Shown: in pieces, positions 43,854 through 53,900 of the stretch
Layout of the letters: every line of letters begins with the position of its first letter
Numbering within the stretch: the stretch's first letter is position 1
NCBI RefSeq assembly: GCF_028369295.1
Contig: NZ_JAQMYP010000001.1
Coordinates: forward strand, 124,001-188,000
Reading direction: 5' to 3'
Source of the DNA: Streptomyces sp. HD
GTDB lineage: Bacteria > Actinomycetota > Actinomycetes > Streptomycetales > Streptomycetaceae
Length of the DNA stretch: 64,000 nucleotides
Position numbers and translations under genes: made by a program
Notes under the pieces: model-generated
What the model saw: the letters and a program-made list of their open reading frames with translations, nothing else
Told to the model about the DNA's origin: nothing
The model's database searches: none

Positions 43854-45314
43854 GTGGCCGTCGACTACACAGTCATCGTCGTCTACCTGGCCGGGATGCT
43901 GGCCATGGGCTGGTGGGGCATGCGCCGCGCCAAGTCCAAGAGCGAGTTCCTGGTCGCCGGACGACGGCTCGGGCCGACCATGTACTCCGGCACCATGGCG
44001 GCGATCGTCCTCGGCGGCGCGTCCACCATCGGCGGTGTGGGGCTCGGCTACCAGTACGGGCTCTCCGGCGCCTGGATGGTCTTCACCATCGGCCTCGGGC
44101 TCCTCGCCCTGTCCGTGTTCTTCTCCGCCCGCATAGCCCGCCTCAAGGTCTACACCGTCTCCGAGATGCTCGACCTGCGCTACGGCGGCCGGGCCGGTGT
44201 CATCTCCGGTGTCGTCATGTGGGCGTACACCCTCATGCTCGCGGTCACGTCGACCATCGCGTACGCCACGATCTTCGACGTCCTCCTCGACATGAACCGC
44301 ACCGTCGCGATCGTCCTCGGCGGCTCGATCGTCGTCGCCTACTCGACGCTCGGCGGCATGTGGTCGATCACCCTCACCGACATGGTGCAGTTCGTGGTGA
44401 AGACCGTCGGCGTGCTCCTGCTGCTCCTGCCCATCGCCGTCGTCAAGGCGGGCGGGTTCGGCGAGATGAAGGCGCAGCTGCCGACCGAGTACTTCGACCC
44501 GCTGGGCATCGGCGGCGAGACGATCTTCACCTATGTCCTGATCTACACCTTCGGCATGCTCATCGGGCAGGACATCTGGCAGCGCGTTTTCACCGCCCGC
44601 AGCGACAGGACCGCCAAGTGGGGCGGCACCGTCGCCGGCACCTACTGCCTCGCCTACGCCGTCGCAGGTGCCGTCATCGGTACGGCCGCCAAGGTGCTCT
44701 ACCCCGACCTCGGCAGCGCGGACGACGCCTTCGCGACCATCGTCAAGGACGAACTCCCCGTCGGAGTAAGGGGGTTGGTGCTGGCCGCCGCCCTCGCCGC
44801 GGTGATGTCCACGTCCTCCGGCGCGCTGATCGCCTGCGCGACCGTCGCCAACAACGACATCTGGGCGCGGCTGCGCGGCGTCATACGGCCCTCGGAGGAG
44901 CAGCACGACGAGGTGAAGGGCAACCGCGCCTTCATCCTCCTCATGGGCCTCGCCGTGATCGGTACGGCGATCGCGCTGAACAACGTCGTCGAGGCGCTGA
45001 CCGTCGCCTACAACCTCCTGGTCGGCGGACTGCTGGTGCCGATCCTCGGCGGGTTGCTGTGGCGGCGCGGGACCGTGCAGGGCGCGCTCTCCTCGGTCGT
45101 CGTGGGCGGCGTCGCGGTGATCGCCCTGATGGCGACCCGCGGCATTCTGGCCAACGAGCCCGTCTACTACGGCCTGCTGGCTTCCCTTGCCGCGTACGTC
45201 GCCGTCTCCTTGATGACAAGGCCGACCGACGCGGCCGTACTCGCCGCCTGGCGTGAGCGTCTCGCCGGGCGGACCCCCGAACTCGCGTCCGAACCAGTCC
45301 CGGCTCGCCAGTAG
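43854..45314 (+). CDS. Sodium:solute symporter (SSS family)
   Basis: 486 residues from GTG 43854 with GAGGGAGG upstream. About 13 hydrophobic helices with the LeuT-fold family marks R-R-A-K-S-K-S-E-F-L-V-A-G-R near residue 25 and GGASTIGGVGLGYQYG. SSS carriers take up amino acids, polyamine precursors or carboxylates with Na+. The following ureohydrolase and ThDP enzyme suggest the cargo is agmatine, guanidinobutyrate or a related compound (inference from context). Confidence 0.9.
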   Translation: MAVDYTVIVVYLAGMLAMGWWGMRRAKSKSEFLVAGRRLGPTMYSGTMAAIVLGGASTIGGVGLGYQYGLSGAWMVFTIGLGLLALSVFFSARIARLKVYTVSEMLDLRYGGRAGVISGVVMWAYTLMLAVTSTIAYATIFDVLLDMNRTVAIVLGGSIVVAYSTLGGMWSITLTDMVQFVVKTVGVLLLLLPIAVVKAGGFGEMKAQLPTEYFDPLGIGGETIFTYVLIYTFGMLIGQDIWQRVFTARSDRTAKWGGTVAGTYCLAYAVAGAVIGTAAKVLYPDLGSADDAFATIVKDELPVGVRGLVLAAALAAVMSTSSGALIACATVANNDIWARLRGVIRPSEEQHDEVKGNRAFILLMGLAVIGTAIALNNVVEALTVAYNLLVGGLLVPILGGLLWRRGTVQGALSSVVVGGVAVIALMATRGILANEPVYYGLLASLAAYVAVSLMTRPTDAAVLAAWRERLAGRTPELASEPVPARQ

Positions 45315-45334
45315 AGTCGTAGGAAGATATCCCG

Positions 45335-45354
45335 CATACGCGATGAAGCGTATG
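45335..45354. promoter_or_regulatory. Inverted repeat upstream of the ureohydrolase
   Basis: CATACGC (45335-45341) and GCGTATG (45348-45354) flank GATGAA, 27 bases before the ureohydrolase start. It may be an operator or a small hairpin in the message. Confidence 0.4.
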
Positions 45355-45380
45355 AATCGCAGGAAAGAAGGCATTTCCAG

Positions 45381-46361
45381 ATGACCAGCAACGAGACGCC
45401 CCGCGGCCCCGTCGACTCCTCCCGCATCCCGCGGTACGCCGGACCCGCGACCTTCGCCCGGCTCCCGCGCCTCGACGAGGTCGGCCGCGCCGATGTCGCC
45501 GTGGTCGGCGTGCCGTTCGACTCCGGCGTCTCGTACCGGCCGGGCGCCCGCTTCGGCGGCAACGCGATCCGCGAGGCGTCCCGGCTGCTGCGTCCGTACA
45601 ACCCGGCGCAGGACGCGTCCCCCTTCGCACTGGCGCAGGTCGCGGACGGCGGCGACATCGCGGTGAACCCGTTCAACATCAACGAGGCCGTGGAGACGGT
45701 CGAGGCGGCGGCCGACGAGCTGCTCGGCACCGGCGCCCGCCTGATGACCCTCGGCGGCGACCACACCATCGCGCTGCCGCTGCTGCGCTCGGTGGCGAAG
45801 AAGCACGGCCCGGTCGCCCTGCTCCACTTCGACGCCCACCTCGACACCTGGGACACGTACTTCGGTGCCGAGTACACCCACGGCACGCCCTTCCGGCGCG
45901 CGGTGGAGGAGGGCATCCTCGACACCGAGGCGCTCTCCCACGTCGGTATCCGCGGCCCGCTGTACGGCAAGCAGGACCTCACCGACGACGAGAAGATGGG
46001 CTTCGGCATCGTCACGTCGGCCGACGTCTACCGGCGCGGTGCCGACGAGGTCGCCGACCAGCTGCGCCAGCGCATCGGCGACCGCCCGCTCTACATCTCC
46101 ATCGACATCGACTGCCTGGACCCGGCGCACGCGCCCGGCACGGGTACGCCCGAGGCGGGCGGCATGACGTCGCGGGAGCTGCTGGAGATCCTGCGCGGTC
46201 TGGCCGGGTGCAACCTGGTCTCGGCGGACGTCGTCGAGGTGGCGCCCGCGTACGATCACGCCGAGATCACGTCGGTGGCCGCGTCCCACACGGCGTACGA
46301 ACTGACCACGATCATGTCCCGCCAGATCGCGGCGGCCCGGAAGGACTCGGAAGCCAAGTGA
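45381..46361 (+). CDS. speB: Ureohydrolase, agmatinase / guanidinobutyrase type
   Basis: 326 residues. The two-manganese site is complete: G-G-D-H-T, D-A-H-L-D, and S-I-D-I-D-C-L-D-P. It hydrolyses a guanidino group to urea plus an amine. Agmatinase (to putrescine) and 4-guanidinobutyrase (to GABA) cannot be separated by eye; the neighbouring ThDP enzyme favours the second. The stop overlaps the next start in GTGA, so the two are translated together. Confidence 0.9.
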   Translation: MTSNETPRGPVDSSRIPRYAGPATFARLPRLDEVGRADVAVVGVPFDSGVSYRPGARFGGNAIREASRLLRPYNPAQDASPFALAQVADGGDIAVNPFNINEAVETVEAAADELLGTGARLMTLGGDHTIALPLLRSVAKKHGPVALLHFDAHLDTWDTYFGAEYTHGTPFRRAVEEGILDTEALSHVGIRGPLYGKQDLTDDEKMGFGIVTSADVYRRGADEVADQLRQRIGDRPLYISIDIDCLDPAHAPGTGTPEAGGMTSRELLEILRGLAGCNLVSADVVEVAPAYDHAEITSVAASHTAYELTTIMSRQIAAARKDSEAK

Positions 46362-48046
46362 CTCACGACCACGACCTGGTACTCCGCCCCACCGCAGCCC
46401 AGACGGAGGCCGCGCTGAATCCGCCTCCCGGCCGCAACGGCGGAGACCTGGTCGTGGAGACACTGGCGGCCCTCGGCACGACGACGGTGTTCGGGCTGCC
46501 CGGCCAGCACGCCCTCGGCATGTTCGACGCGCTCCGGCGGTCCGACCTGCGCTACATCGGGCTGCGGGTGGAGAACAACGCCGGGTTCGCGGCGGACGCG
46601 TACGGCCGGATCACGGGCGAGGCGGCGCCGCTGCTGCTGTCGACGGGCCCGGGCGCGCTGACGTCGCTGTCCGCGCTCCAGGAGGCGGCCGCGGCGTCCG
46701 CTCCCGTCCTGGCGATCAGCAGCCAGGTCCCGACGGCGGGCCTGGGTGGCGGCCGGCACGGCTACCTGCACGAACTCCCCGACCAGGCGGCCTCGTTCCG
46801 GGGCGTGGTGAAGTCGGTCCACACGGTCCGCACCCAGTCCCAGATCCCCTCCGCGATCGAGGCGGCCTGGAAGTCGGCGCTGACGGCCCCGCACGGTCCG
46901 GTGTGGGTGGAGATCCCGCAGGACGTGCTGCTGGCCGAGACCTCTGTCCCGGTGGTGACGGGCGGCGACACGTTCCCGGACGAGCTGCCGCCGCGCCCCG
47001 AACTGACCGCCGTGGCCGCCGACCTGCTGTCGAAGGCGGCCCGCCCGGCGATCATCGCGGGCGGGGGAGTGGTACGGGCGGACGCGAGCGGCAAGCTGCG
47101 GCAGCTCGCCGAGCTGATCCAGGCCCCGGTGGTCACCACCCCCGGCGGCAAGGGGGCGTTCCCGTGGCAGCACCCGCTGTCACTCCAGTCGTGGATCGAG
47201 GACCGGTACACCACGGACCTCCTGGAGGACGCGGACGTACTCCTCGTCGTCGGCTCGGGCCTGGGCGAACTCTCCTCGAACTACCACACGTTCAAGCCCC
47301 GCGGCCGGGTCGTCCAGATCGAGGCGGACCTCGGCAAACTGGAGGCCAACCACCCGGCGCTGGGCATCCACGCGGACGCGCGCCTCGCCCTGCAGGCGCT
47401 GCTGGAAACGGTGGGCGAGCGCCCCGATCCGTCGGCGCCGGAGCGGGTGCGTGAGCTGCTCGCGAAGGTGACCGGCCGCATCGCCGGGCAGGAACTCACC
47501 CTGGAGCAGGATGTGTTGGCGTCGGTACGCCGCGCCCTGCCCGCCGACTCCCCGTCCTTCTGGGACATGACCATCCTGGCCTACTGGGCCTGGTCGGCCT
47601 TCGACGCCAAGGGCCCCAACCGCCTGCACTCCGCCCAGGGCGCCGGCGGCCTCGGCTACGGCTTCCCGGCGGCCCTCGGCGCGGCGGTCGCGGACCCGAC
47701 CCGCCCGGTACTGGCGGTTTCCGGTGACGGCGGGGCCCTGTACTCGATCGCCGAGCTCGCCACCGCCCGCCAGTACGACCTGAACGTCACCTGGCTCATC
47801 GTCGACGACGGCGGCTACGGCATCCTCCGCGAGTACATGACGGACGCCTTCGGCAAGGCGACGGCGACCGAGCTGACTCGGCCGGACTACGTGGCGCTCG
47901 CCGAGTCCTTCGGCGTCCCCGGGGTCCGTACGACCCCGGAGACACTGGAGGCGGACCTCGCGAAGGCGCTGTCCGCGCCGGGGCCCTCAGTGGTCGTACT
48001 CCCGGCGGTGCTGCGGATGTTCGCGCCGACGCATCTGACGACGTGA
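46358..48046 (+). CDS. Thiamine diphosphate-dependent enzyme (acetolactate synthase-like; possible 2-ketoarginine decarboxylase)
   Basis: 562 residues from GTG 46358. Pyrimidine-binding domain with catalytic Glu in [13 protein letters not shown]; middle domain; pyrophosphate domain with G-D-G-G-A-L and D-D-G-G-Y-G-I (the G-D-G-x~28-N motif ends in D-D rather than N-N, a known variant). Sequence is of the ALS/IlvB-like superfamily. In the arginine transaminase route the decarboxylase AruI belongs here and feeds a guanidinobutyrase, which would explain coupling to the ureohydrolase. This function is inference. Confidence 0.85.
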   Translation: MTHDHDLVLRPTAAQTEAALNPPPGRNGGDLVVETLAALGTTTVFGLPGQHALGMFDALRRSDLRYIGLRVENNAGFAADAYGRITGEAAPLLLSTGPGALTSLSALQEAAAASAPVLAISSQVPTAGLGGGRHGYLHELPDQAASFRGVVKSVHTVRTQSQIPSAIEAAWKSALTAPHGPVWVEIPQDVLLAETSVPVVTGGDTFPDELPPRPELTAVAADLLSKAARPAIIAGGGVVRADASGKLRQLAELIQAPVVTTPGGKGAFPWQHPLSLQSWIEDRYTTDLLEDADVLLVVGSGLGELSSNYHTFKPRGRVVQIEADLGKLEANHPALGIHADARLALQALLETVGERPDPSAPERVRELLAKVTGRIAGQELTLEQDVLASVRRALPADSPSFWDMTILAYWAWSAFDAKGPNRLHSAQGAGGLGYGFPAALGAAVADPTRPVLAVSGDGGALYSIAELATARQYDLNVTWLIVDDGGYGILREYMTDAFGKATATELTRPDYVALAESFGVPGVRTTPETLEADLAKALSAPGPSVVVLPAVLRMFAPTHLTT

Positions 48047-48049
48047 TGT

Positions 48050-48192
48050 CTCGGTGCGAGGCTTCAGTTGTGAATCCTCAGTGCGATGCCTCGGCGTGAA
48101 GCCTCAGTATGGTGCTTCGGTGTGAATCCTCAGTGTGGTGCTTCGGTGTGAGGCCTCAGTGTGGTGCTTCCGTGTGAAGCCTCAATGTGATG
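48050..48192. repeat. 26-bp tandem repeat, about five and a half copies
   Basis: Units start at 48050 (27 bp), 48077, 48103, 48129, 48155 and a partial at 48181. Consensus: CTCAGTGTGGTGCTTCGGTG followed by TGAAGC. The last copy overlaps the stop of the small secreted protein. A period of 26 is not a codon multiple. No spacers, so it is not a CRISPR. Confidence 0.85.
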
Positions 48193-48427
48193 TCCCGGCG
48201 GTCTCGCGCGTGTCGTCGAGGTGGTCGCGGTCGTAGCAGGCGTCGTCCACCGCGGGGCCGGTCAAGGGCAGGGCGAACGGGACGATCGCGAGTGCCTCCC
48301 TGCAGAGGCTGGCCTCGGTGTAGCCGGCGATGTTGATACGGCCCCGGTCGCCGTTGTCTGCGTGGGCCGGGGCGGCGAGCGCGAGGGCTGCCATGGTGAG
48401 CGCGGCGAGCGCGCTGATCTTCTTCAT
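48182..48427 (-). CDS. Small secreted protein
   Basis: 81 residues from ATG 48427. Signal peptide: K-K-I-S-A-L-A-A-L-T-M-A-A-L-A-L-A-A, cleavage after A-H-A. The mature ~58 residues include two cysteines (S-L-C-R-E-A and D-A-C-Y-D) that could pair. No known family is recognised; the style is like other short exported Streptomyces proteins. No strong ribosome site upstream. Its 3' end enters the 26-bp repeats. Confidence 0.65.
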   Translation of the reverse strand: MKKISALAALTMAALALAAPAHADNGDRGRINIAGYTEASLCREALAIVPFALPLTGPAVDDACYDRDHLDDTRETAGTSH

Positions 48428-48558
48428 GGCCGGGTCAACGGCATGGGATCGGCGCAGGTCACTCGGCTGCACAGGTGGTGACCGAGCGCGCCAGGGGCCG
48501 ACGGTGCCCCTGGCCCGTCCACGGCGGCCGAACAGCCCGGTCGCCTACCAGGTGTCGC

Positions 48559-49368
48559 CTACCAGATCGCCTCGACCCACTCCGGGTGGTCGATGAACGG
48601 GTTGCGGTTGTGCTGGTAGGTGTCGTAGATGACCTCGTTGCGGCGCTCCTCGAAGGAGCTCGGCGGGTCCTCGTCGTTCCACTGCTTGAGGACGGAGAGC
48701 TTGCCGATGTAGGGGTTGCTGCCGTTGTTGACCTTCTCGTTGGGCTCAAGGTCGGGCCAGCTGTCGTCGCCCTCGTAGCGCACGGCCATGTAGAGGATCA
48801 TGCGGGCCACGTCGCCCTTGTCCGCGTCGCGCGGCTCGAAGGAGTCGGAGTCGACGAGGCTGCCGCCGCCGTTGGTGACCGCGCTGCCGCCGTTGTCGAA
48901 GTCGAGGTTGCCGCGGATGCTGTTGACCTGGACGTCCGCGGGGCGCAGGTGGTGCAGGTCGGTGCCGGGGCCGATCGCCTCGCCGAAGTCGCCGTGGGAC
49001 TTGGCCCAGGTGTGCTCGCGGTTCCAGTTGCCGGTGCTGCCGCCGTTGAGGGACTTGCTGCGGGAGACGCCGCTGTACAGCAGGATCACGTTGCTGCTGT
49101 TGTTCGGGTCCTGGTCGGTGGCCTTCAGCGCGTTCCAGACCGCCGAGTACGAGATCTTGGTCTGGTCGCTGATGATCGTGTGCAGCGAGTCCTTCAGTGC
49201 CGTGCCGGTCTTGCCGATCGCGTCGGCGTAGTACGTGTCGTCGTACTCCGTCGTGGTCGCGGCGGCCGGGGAGGCGGTGAGCGCGGGGGCCGTGAGACCG
49301 ACCAGGACGGCGGCCGTCGTCAGCGCCACTGACTTCCAGTGGCGGTGGCGTATGTGTGTCGCCAGCAT
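48559..49368 (-). CDS. Secreted endonuclease I family nuclease
   Basis: 269 residues. Signal peptide (H-W-K-S-V-A-L-T-T-A-A-V-L-V-G-L, cleavage near A-A-A-T). The beta-beta-alpha-metal nuclease core is visible as W-N-R-E-H-T-W-A-K-S-H-G with catalytic His, followed by DLHHLRPADVQVNSIRGN. This is the EndA/NucM type that cuts DNA and RNA without sequence preference outside the cell. The Gly/Ser-rich loop near NGGGSLVDSDS is usual. Likely a nutritional nuclease. Confidence 0.92.
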   Translation of the reverse strand: MLATHIRHRHWKSVALTTAAVLVGLTAPALTASPAAATTTEYDDTYYADAIGKTGTALKDSLHTIISDQTKISYSAVWNALKATDQDPNNSSNVILLYSGVSRSKSLNGGSTGNWNREHTWAKSHGDFGEAIGPGTDLHHLRPADVQVNSIRGNLDFDNGGSAVTNGGGSLVDSDSFEPRDADKGDVARMILYMAVRYEGDDSWPDLEPNEKVNNGSNPYIGKLSVLKQWNDEDPPSSFEERRNEVIYDTYQHNRNPFIDHPEWVEAIW

Positions 49369-49512
49369 GTGGGGTGTCCCATCTACGCGGGTTGAATGGA
49401 GGCGGCACTCGGGAGAGTGACATGGACATGTGGGCATGTCCATGGCCTGAATGTGTCGATCAGGTGTCGTGAACCGGCATATCGCCCCTTGCCTACGCGA
49501 GTTGACACGTGG

Positions 49513-49542
49513 AACGGCCCCGACCTGAAGGTCGGGGCCGTT
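49513..49542. terminator. Strong hairpin terminator
   Basis: A perfect 13-bp stem, AACGGCCCCGACC (49513-49525) with GGTCGGGGCCGTT (49530-49542), closes a TGAA loop. It lies 15 bases past the stop of the glycosyltransferase remnant and upstream of the endonuclease gene, so it mainly ends the minus-strand message from 50637; there is no long T-run, as usual in Streptomyces. Confidence 0.75.
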
Positions 49543-49556
49543 GTGCCGGTGCCGGG

Positions 49557-50637
49557 TCAGCTGATGTCCGACGGATCCAGGCGGTAGATCGTCGACGTGC
49601 TGCTCTGCGCGGAGGATGTGTCGCTCTGCGAGGAAGAGGCGTCGCTCTGCGCGGAGGATGTGTCGCTCTGCGAGGAAGAGGCGTCGCTCTGCGAGGAAGA
49701 CGAGGAGCCCGACGTCGAACTCTTGCTGTACTCGCTCTCCTTCACCGCCGTCCCGTTCTTCTGCACCCACTCCGTGACCTCGGTGCTGACGTTGCCGCCG
49801 GCGCCAGGGCCGCCGCCCATGCCGCCGCCACCGATCTGGATGTAGTGCAGCTCGCCCTTCTTCACCAGTTCCTTGAGCTTGGCCAGCGTCATCGCCTTGT
49901 CGCTGCCGGACCAGCCCCACATGGAGATCACGGGCTCACCGCTGCTGAGGATCAGCTGCGCCGCGCTCTGCGAACTCGACACCGCCAGCAGCCACTTGGC
50001 GCCGTCCTGGTGCTTCTTGAGGTACGCGATGAGCTCGCTGCTCGCGCCGCCCATACCGCCGCCGGGGGCGCCGCCCATACCGCCGCCGGGGGCGCCGCCC
50101 ATGCCGCCGGGCTGGGTGCCGTTGCCGGTGCCCGTGCCGCCGGGGGCCGTACCGCCATCGCCGTTGCCCGTGCCGTTGGGCGGTGTGCCGCCCATCTCGC
50201 CGGTGCCGCCGGGGGCCTGGCCGTTCCCGCCGGGGGCTTGGCCGTTGCCGCCGCCCGGCATGGCCTGCCCGCCGCCGTTCTGGCCCTGCTGCCCGCCGGG
50301 GAAGCCGCCCTGCTCACCGTTCTGCCCGCCCTGCTGCGTGCCGCCCGGCATTTGGCCGCCGAAGCCACCCCGGCCGCCGCCGGGACCGCCGCCGCCGGGA
50401 CCGCCCCCGCCGGGACCGCCCCCGAAGCCGCTCCCCGTCGAAGGCCCGGCCGTCGGGTTCGTACCGCCGCCCATGCCGCCGCCGCTCGAACCGGACGGCA
50501 ACGACCAGGCGTACGCCGCCGGACCCGCGAGCCGGGAGTGACCAGCGCGGTGCCCTGTCCGGGGGCGCCGCGGGCGGGACCGGCGGCGGCACGTCGGGGG
50601 TCACGGTCGTGTGGGGATGTGGATCGGTGGCTGTCAC
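49557..50637 (-). pseudogene. Remnant of a YkcA/B-type (ArnT-like) glycosyltransferase lacking its membrane domain
   Basis: A start at GTG 50637 opens with the N-terminus usual for these proteins (T-A-T-D-P-H-P-H, Pro-rich, ending A-P-R-W). Around 50540-50560 the frame changes and the sequence jumps to S-R-L-A-G-P-A-A-Y-A-W, which in intact relatives follows the last membrane helix, then the Gly/Met-rich linker (G-G-G-M-G-G-G) and the soluble C-terminal domain (LIAYLKKHQDGAKWLLAVSS, ISMWGWSGSDKAM, Y-R-L-D-P-S-D at the end). The ~400 codons with all membrane helices and the catalytic Asp are gone. It is either a true deletion or another misassembly. Confidence 0.72.
49609..49692 (-). repeat. 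Perfect 42-bp duplication coding a Ser/Gln/Asp tail
   Basis: The 42 bases at 49609-49650 are repeated exactly at 49651-49692; each is made of two related 21-base units. They encode alternating S-S-A-Q-S-D-T / S-S-S-Q-S-D-A heptads close to the C-terminus of the glycosyltransferase remnant. Confidence 0.8.
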
Positions 50638-50912
50638 CAGCGCATCGTGTGCGGCGGGGGTGGGTGCGGGCTGTGCCGTGGCTGGCGGTTTTGCTGTGGA
50701 TTCTCAAAGGGGTCTGCAAAGAGGTGCTCGGGTTGGGGGGGGCAGTGGTCCGGCCAGGGAGGGCCGACAGGGGAAAGGTTCACGTCAAACCCGTTGGCCA
50801 CCGCTGACGGTTCTCGTTCGCTGTCGGTGTGATCAGTTACGGTCGGATTCGCACATGCAGTGATCAATAGAGTGCCGTCAGGAGGCGCCGCTCACGGGGA
50901 GGTTGACGGGGG
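50638..50912. other. Divergent intergenic region before the RHS toxin
   Basis: No gene seen. It should hold promoters for the glycosyltransferase remnant and the RHS gene. GTGATCA occurs at 50828-50834 and again at about 50861-50867, each containing the palindrome TGATCA. Confidence 0.4.
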
Positions 50913-53900
50913 ATGGGCTACGTTCTGCCCAGTTGGCTGGACGAGATCCTGGACTTCATCGGGATCAACTGGCCGAATGTCGACGAGGACGACTATCGCG
51001 AGATGGCGGACGCGATGCGCGAGCTCGCGGACGCTTTCGACGACCACGCGGGTGAGGCCGTCGGTGCGGTGAACCGTCTCCTCTCCTCCAGTGAGGGCTG
51101 GGCGGTGGATGCCCTGCAGGAGCACTGGGACAAGGTGAAGTCCTCGCACCTGGAGCAGCTGCCGGAAGTGGCCCGCCTGTTCGCGGACGCGATGGATGTC
51201 GTCGCGGACGTGATCTACGGCATGAAGATCAAGGCCGAGGTCGAACTCGGGGCGATGGCCGCCTCGGTCGGCATCTCCATCGGCCTGGCCTTCGTCACCG
51301 GCGGCCTGTCGGCGCTGATCGGCGCTGCGGAGATCACGGCGATGCGGGAGGTGGTGCGCCGGCTCATCAAGGAGGCCGCCGACCAGATCGTCGACCAGGT
51401 GATGGCGATGGTGACCGAGCCGGTCGCCGCCAAGCTGGAGAAGATGATCGAGGACGTGGTCCTCGACCTGGCCTCCAGCGCCATCTCCCCGGCCCACGGC
51501 GCCGGAGGTGGCGGGGGCGGGGGCCATGGCAAGGGCTCCACGGGGATGCAGCTGAACTCCGCCGGCGGTTCGGCGGGCGGCGGCCCCAGCGGTGGCGGTG
51601 GTGCGGGCGGCGGCGGTGGTGGCGGTGGTGGCGCGGGCCGGATGCGGATCGACCACGCCGAGTACGACCGGGCCGCGGGCGACCTGGGCCGGATGAGCGA
51701 GTCCTCGCTGACCCGTCTGTCGGGCTCGCTGGACCGTGCCCACAACGCCAACAACCGCACCCGCGGCAAGGACCCCTTCACCCAGGGCATCGATGCCGTG
51801 GTGGACGGCGCCACCAAGGGCATGAAGAAGGCCGTCCACCGGATCGTCAAACACACCGGCGAGACCATCCCGAAGAACCTGCGCAACACCTCGGAGAACC
51901 ACAAGCGCAACGAGAAGGCCAACGAGGATGCCCTGAAGAAGATCATGGGCGAGCGCGATGGCAAGGACGGGCCCAGCTCCCCCGGAGATCGCCTGGGAGG
52001 CCCCGGAGGAAAACGCCCGGTAGCCAAGGGGAACAAGTCCGACAGGCTGGCGGATCCCGAGTTGGCCCGACGTGCCCGGGAGAACAGCGACAAGACCAAA
52101 GAGGGCGACCCCATCGATATGGCGACTGGAGAAATGCTCCAGTCACAGGTGGATCTGGCCCTGCCCGGTGTCCTGCCACTCATCATCGAGCGAACCCATC
52201 TCTCGAATTACCGTGACGGGCGCTTTTTCGGCCCCTCCTGGACCTCGACGCTGGACGAACGTCTTGAGCGTGTCGATGGGACAGGCGAACTGTGGTGGCA
52301 CGGCGCGGACGGTTCCTCGAAGCGCTACAGCCATGCCCCGGACCTTGTTGGCGAGAGCGTCCTGCCACGTGAGGGGCACCGCATCCCCCTCACATGCGTT
52401 CAAGGAACGAGTGGTTGGGACCTGGCCATCATCGATCCTCGGACCGGTTTGACGCGACGATTCCTGCCAACGGACGGAACGACGGCCTCCGAAGACGACA
52501 CGACCATCTGGTGGCTGGCCGACATTGAAGACCGCAACGGAAACAGCATCTCGTTCCACCGGGACGAGGACGGGACACCGAGCGGCGTCGTGCACAGTGC
52601 CGGGTACCACGTAGTCATTGACTCTTCGGACCACCTCGGTCGTGTCTCACGTATCGCGCTGCACGACGGCACGGCTGAGACCGGCGAGACCACAGTGGTG
52701 ACCTACGGCTACGACGCTGCGGGGAACCTCGCCGAGATCTTCAACTCGTCCGAAGAGCCGATGCGCTTCGGCTACGACAGTGATCACCGCATTACATCGT
52801 GGACAGACCGCAACGATTCCACTTTCCGTTACGAGTACGACTCGCTCGGCAGAGTAGTTCGTACCGTTGGGCCCGACGGTTGTCTGTCGTCCACGCTTGT
52901 CTACGACGATGAGGGACGACGCACCAGGTACACCGACTCCACCGGTGCAACTCGTACGTTCTTCCTGAACCATCTCGGCCAAGTCATCGCGGAAACTGAT
53001 CCCCTGGGCAACACCACACACACAGGCTGGGATCGGCACGACAATGTCGTCGCCCGTACCGATGCCCTTGGCCACACCACGCAGTACGAACGCGATGAAT
53101 GGGGCAATGTCACCGCCATCACGCACCCCGACGGCACCCAGACACTCATCAGCCACGATCCTCGGTTGCACCGCCCGGTGGAGACGGTTCAGCCCGACGG
53201 GACAGCCTGGTGTTTCACGTACGACTCGCGTGGCAATCTCACCTCTCAGCAGGGGCCGGACGGAACAACAACGCATCTCGCCTATCACCCCACTGGCGCG
53301 CTGGCCTCCATCACCAATCCCCTGGGCGACACCACAACGGCGGAAGCCGACCCGGCCGGCCTCTTCACTACCGTCACGAACGCCCTCGGTGCACAGGTCA
53401 CCTGCGAGAGAGATGCTTTTGGCCGTCCGGTGGCAATCACTGACGCCGTGGGCGGCACAACTCGTATGGCCTGGACGGTCGAAGGCAGGCTCACTACTCG
53501 AATGCTTCCTGACGGGGCATGCGAGACCTGGACTTGGGACGGCGAGGGCAACTGCCTGTCTCACACGACCCCTGAAGGTCATCAGACCCGCTACACCTAC
53601 GGTCATTTCGATCAGATTGCCACCCGCACCGACCCTGACGGCGCCCACTACTCGTTCACCTATGACACCGAACTTCGCCTCACGCAGGTGGTGGCACCGG
53701 GCGGACTGGAGTGGTCGTACGCCTACGATCCGGCAGGCCGTTTGATATCGGAGTCCGACTTCGACGATCGGACCGTCGCCTACCATTACGACGCTGCGAG
53801 TCGACTCACCGCACGGACCACCCCGCTCGGCGACTCCATCACCTTCACGCTGGACCCCATGGGCCGTGTCGTGGCCAAGGACGTCTCTGGGGACGTCACG

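Noticed and set aside
43812..46463. An 883-codon minus-strand frame over the symporter and ureohydrolase
   Set aside because: Both plus-strand genes have clear domains and ribosome sites; the opposite frame shows only composition bias.
48050..48192. CRISPR array
   Set aside because: Units are contiguous with no unique spacers and there are no cas genes.
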